Origin: Pseudescherichia sp031998825
GTDB taxonomy: Bacteria > Pseudomonadota > Gammaproteobacteria > Enterobacterales > Enterobacteriaceae
Direction of reading: 5' to 3'
Assembly (NCBI RefSeq): GCF_031998825.1
Contig: NZ_DAMACX010000002.1
Span: 1-64,000 of the forward strand
DNA length: 64,000 nt
A program made the translations under genes and the position numbers. Of this stretch, positions 63,168-64,000 are shown piece after piece (position 1 is the first letter of the stretch; every line of letters begins with the position of its first letter). The notes beneath the pieces are model-generated. The model searched no databases. It was not told where the DNA came from and saw nothing but the letters and a program-made list of their open reading frames with translations.

Positions 63168-64000
63168 ATGTTCCGAAATACAAGCGTGCGCACGTTCATT
63201 ATGGTATGCCTGCTCGCTTCATTTGGGCTAATGGATATATTAGTGATCGTTCTCACGGAAAATAGCAACCTGGCGCTGCTGGTTTGCACAATATCTGCCT
63301 TAACCCTGATTTTTATGTGGTTGTACATGACGAACTATTTGGTCTCTCCCATCAATACGGTTAAAAAAAGTATTGATGAGGTAACGGCAGGGAATTTGTC
63401 CGTCACCATTCCGGCATTCGGTAATAACTGTGCAGGACGGCTGATCCCTGGCATTAACAGCCTCTCCAGTAATATCGCAACCCTGGTACGTGAAATTCGC
63501 GCTTCATCCCAGTCTGCCATGGATCTCTCCGACCAGCTCTCTGCCCGTAGCGCCGAGCTGTCGGTCAAGACAGAGGAGCAGTCTGCGGCGCTTATCCAGA
63601 CGGCATCCAGTATGGAAGAGATGGCGGCCAGCACGAAAAATAACGCCAACAACACCCAGCTTGCCAGCCAGCAAGCAGACGAGGCGACCCGCTGTGCGCG
63701 TCAGGGTGGCGAGCTGATGACGCAGGTAGCGGCCAATATGCAGTCAATTACCGACTGCGCGCGTCAGATGACAGAGATTATCTCTCTGATTGATGGCATC
63801 GCCTTTCAGACAAATATTCTGGCGCTCAATGCAGCGGTAGAAGCGGCCCGGGCCGGGGAGCACGGTAAAGGTTTCTCGGTAGTGGCTGGCGAGGTGCGTC
63901 ATCTTGCCCATCGCAGCGCCGAAGCGGCAAAAAGTATTAAATCCTTAATCGACGTCACGGCGCAAAACGTCACCCAGGGCGCAAACATCGTCGGCGAGGC
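63168..64000 (+). CDS. Methyl-accepting chemotaxis protein without periplasmic domain (5' part)
   Basis: Reading from the ATG at 63168 (AGGG upstream) to the window edge, 277 residues. Two membrane helices (about 9-30 and 36-55) are joined by only about six residues, so there is no periplasmic sensor domain. HAMP follows (PINTVKKSIDEVTAGNLSV), then the signalling hairpin with IAFQTNILALNAAVEAARAG and GEVRHLAHRSAEAAKSI. The tail, including the remaining methylation sites and any C-terminal pentapeptide, is outside. Sensing must be by the membrane or cytoplasm. Confidence 0.88.
   Translation, partial: MFRNTSVRTFIMVCLLASFGLMDILVIVLTENSNLALLVCTISALTLIFMWLYMTNYLVSPINTVKKSIDEVTAGNLSVTIPAFGNNCAGRLIPGINSLSSNIATLVREIRASSQSAMDLSDQLSARSAELSVKTEEQSAALIQTASSMEEMAASTKNNANNTQLASQQADEATRCARQGGELMTQVAANMQSITDCARQMTEIISLIDGIAFQTNILALNAAVEAARAGEHGKGFSVVAGEVRHLAHRSAEAAKSIKSLIDVTAQNVTQGANIVGE

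Noticed and set aside
1..64000. CRISPR arrays, prophage genes, insertion sequences, tRNA genes
   Set aside because: No repeat-spacer series, phage structural genes, transposase or tRNA-like cloverleaf was seen.

Overview
The window is a chromosomal segment of a member of the Enterobacteriaceae. Gene order follows Escherichia coli K-12 from the trp operon to mppA almost gene for gene, and most core proteins can be matched by eye to their E. coli counterparts at nearly the same lengths. Differences in accessory genes suggest an Enterobacter/Lelliottia/Leclercia-like relative rather than E. coli itself; this genus guess is inference. No tRNA, rRNA, CRISPR array, insertion sequence or prophage was seen.

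Layout. 1-2954: start of the trp operon on the minus strand (trpGD cut by the window edge, trpE, leader peptide, attenuator, TrpR operator and promoter). 3028-13812: rnm, yciO, an unrecognised lipoprotein where E. coli has yciQ, rluB, btuR, yciK, sohB, yciN, topA, cysB, ymiA and yciX. 13991-29195: acnA, a REP element, ribA, pgpB, lapAB, pyrF, yciH, osmB, yciT, yciZ, pdeR, rnb, yciW, fabI. 29318-34603: sapABCDF peptide transporter operon on the minus strand. 34694-40115: an accessory block between sapA and pspF, where E. coli has the putrescine (puu) cluster: a 14-helix MFS transporter with a divergent LysR regulator, a yajD-like HNH protein, and a PQQ dehydrogenase whose membrane part is encoded by a separate small gene. 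40309-45597: pspF, pspABCD, ycjX and ycjF, without the pspE/ycj sugar genes that separate these in E. coli. 45729-51428: tyrR, tpx, and the murein-peptide recycling group ycjG, mpaA, mppA.

From 51446 onward synteny with E. coli breaks: dsdA follows mppA directly, then comes a TetR-controlled catabolic or detoxification-like set (MBL hydrolase, saccharopine-dehydrogenase-like protein, RidA-like protein, TetR regulator, FAD-linked oxidase), a B3/B4-domain gene divergent from an HTH-cupin regulator, a DeoR regulator divergent from an MFS transporter, a small cupin, the diguanylate cyclase dgcM, and the 5' part of a chemoreceptor with almost no periplasmic domain.

Functional links: trpL/operator/attenuator control tryptophan synthesis; CysB and YciW belong to sulfur metabolism; LapA/LapB and PgpB act in envelope lipid balance; Psp, Sap and SohB are envelope-stress related; YcjG, MpaA and MppA process murein peptides; PdeR and DgcM are the two c-di-GMP enzymes that in E. 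coli control csgD through MlrA. The points most worth a second look are the split PQQ dehydrogenase, the altered DGEEF signature of DgcM, the dsdA placement, the tandem TetR operators at 55.3 kb and the loop-less chemoreceptor. I did not find evidence of a wholly new defence or mobile system.
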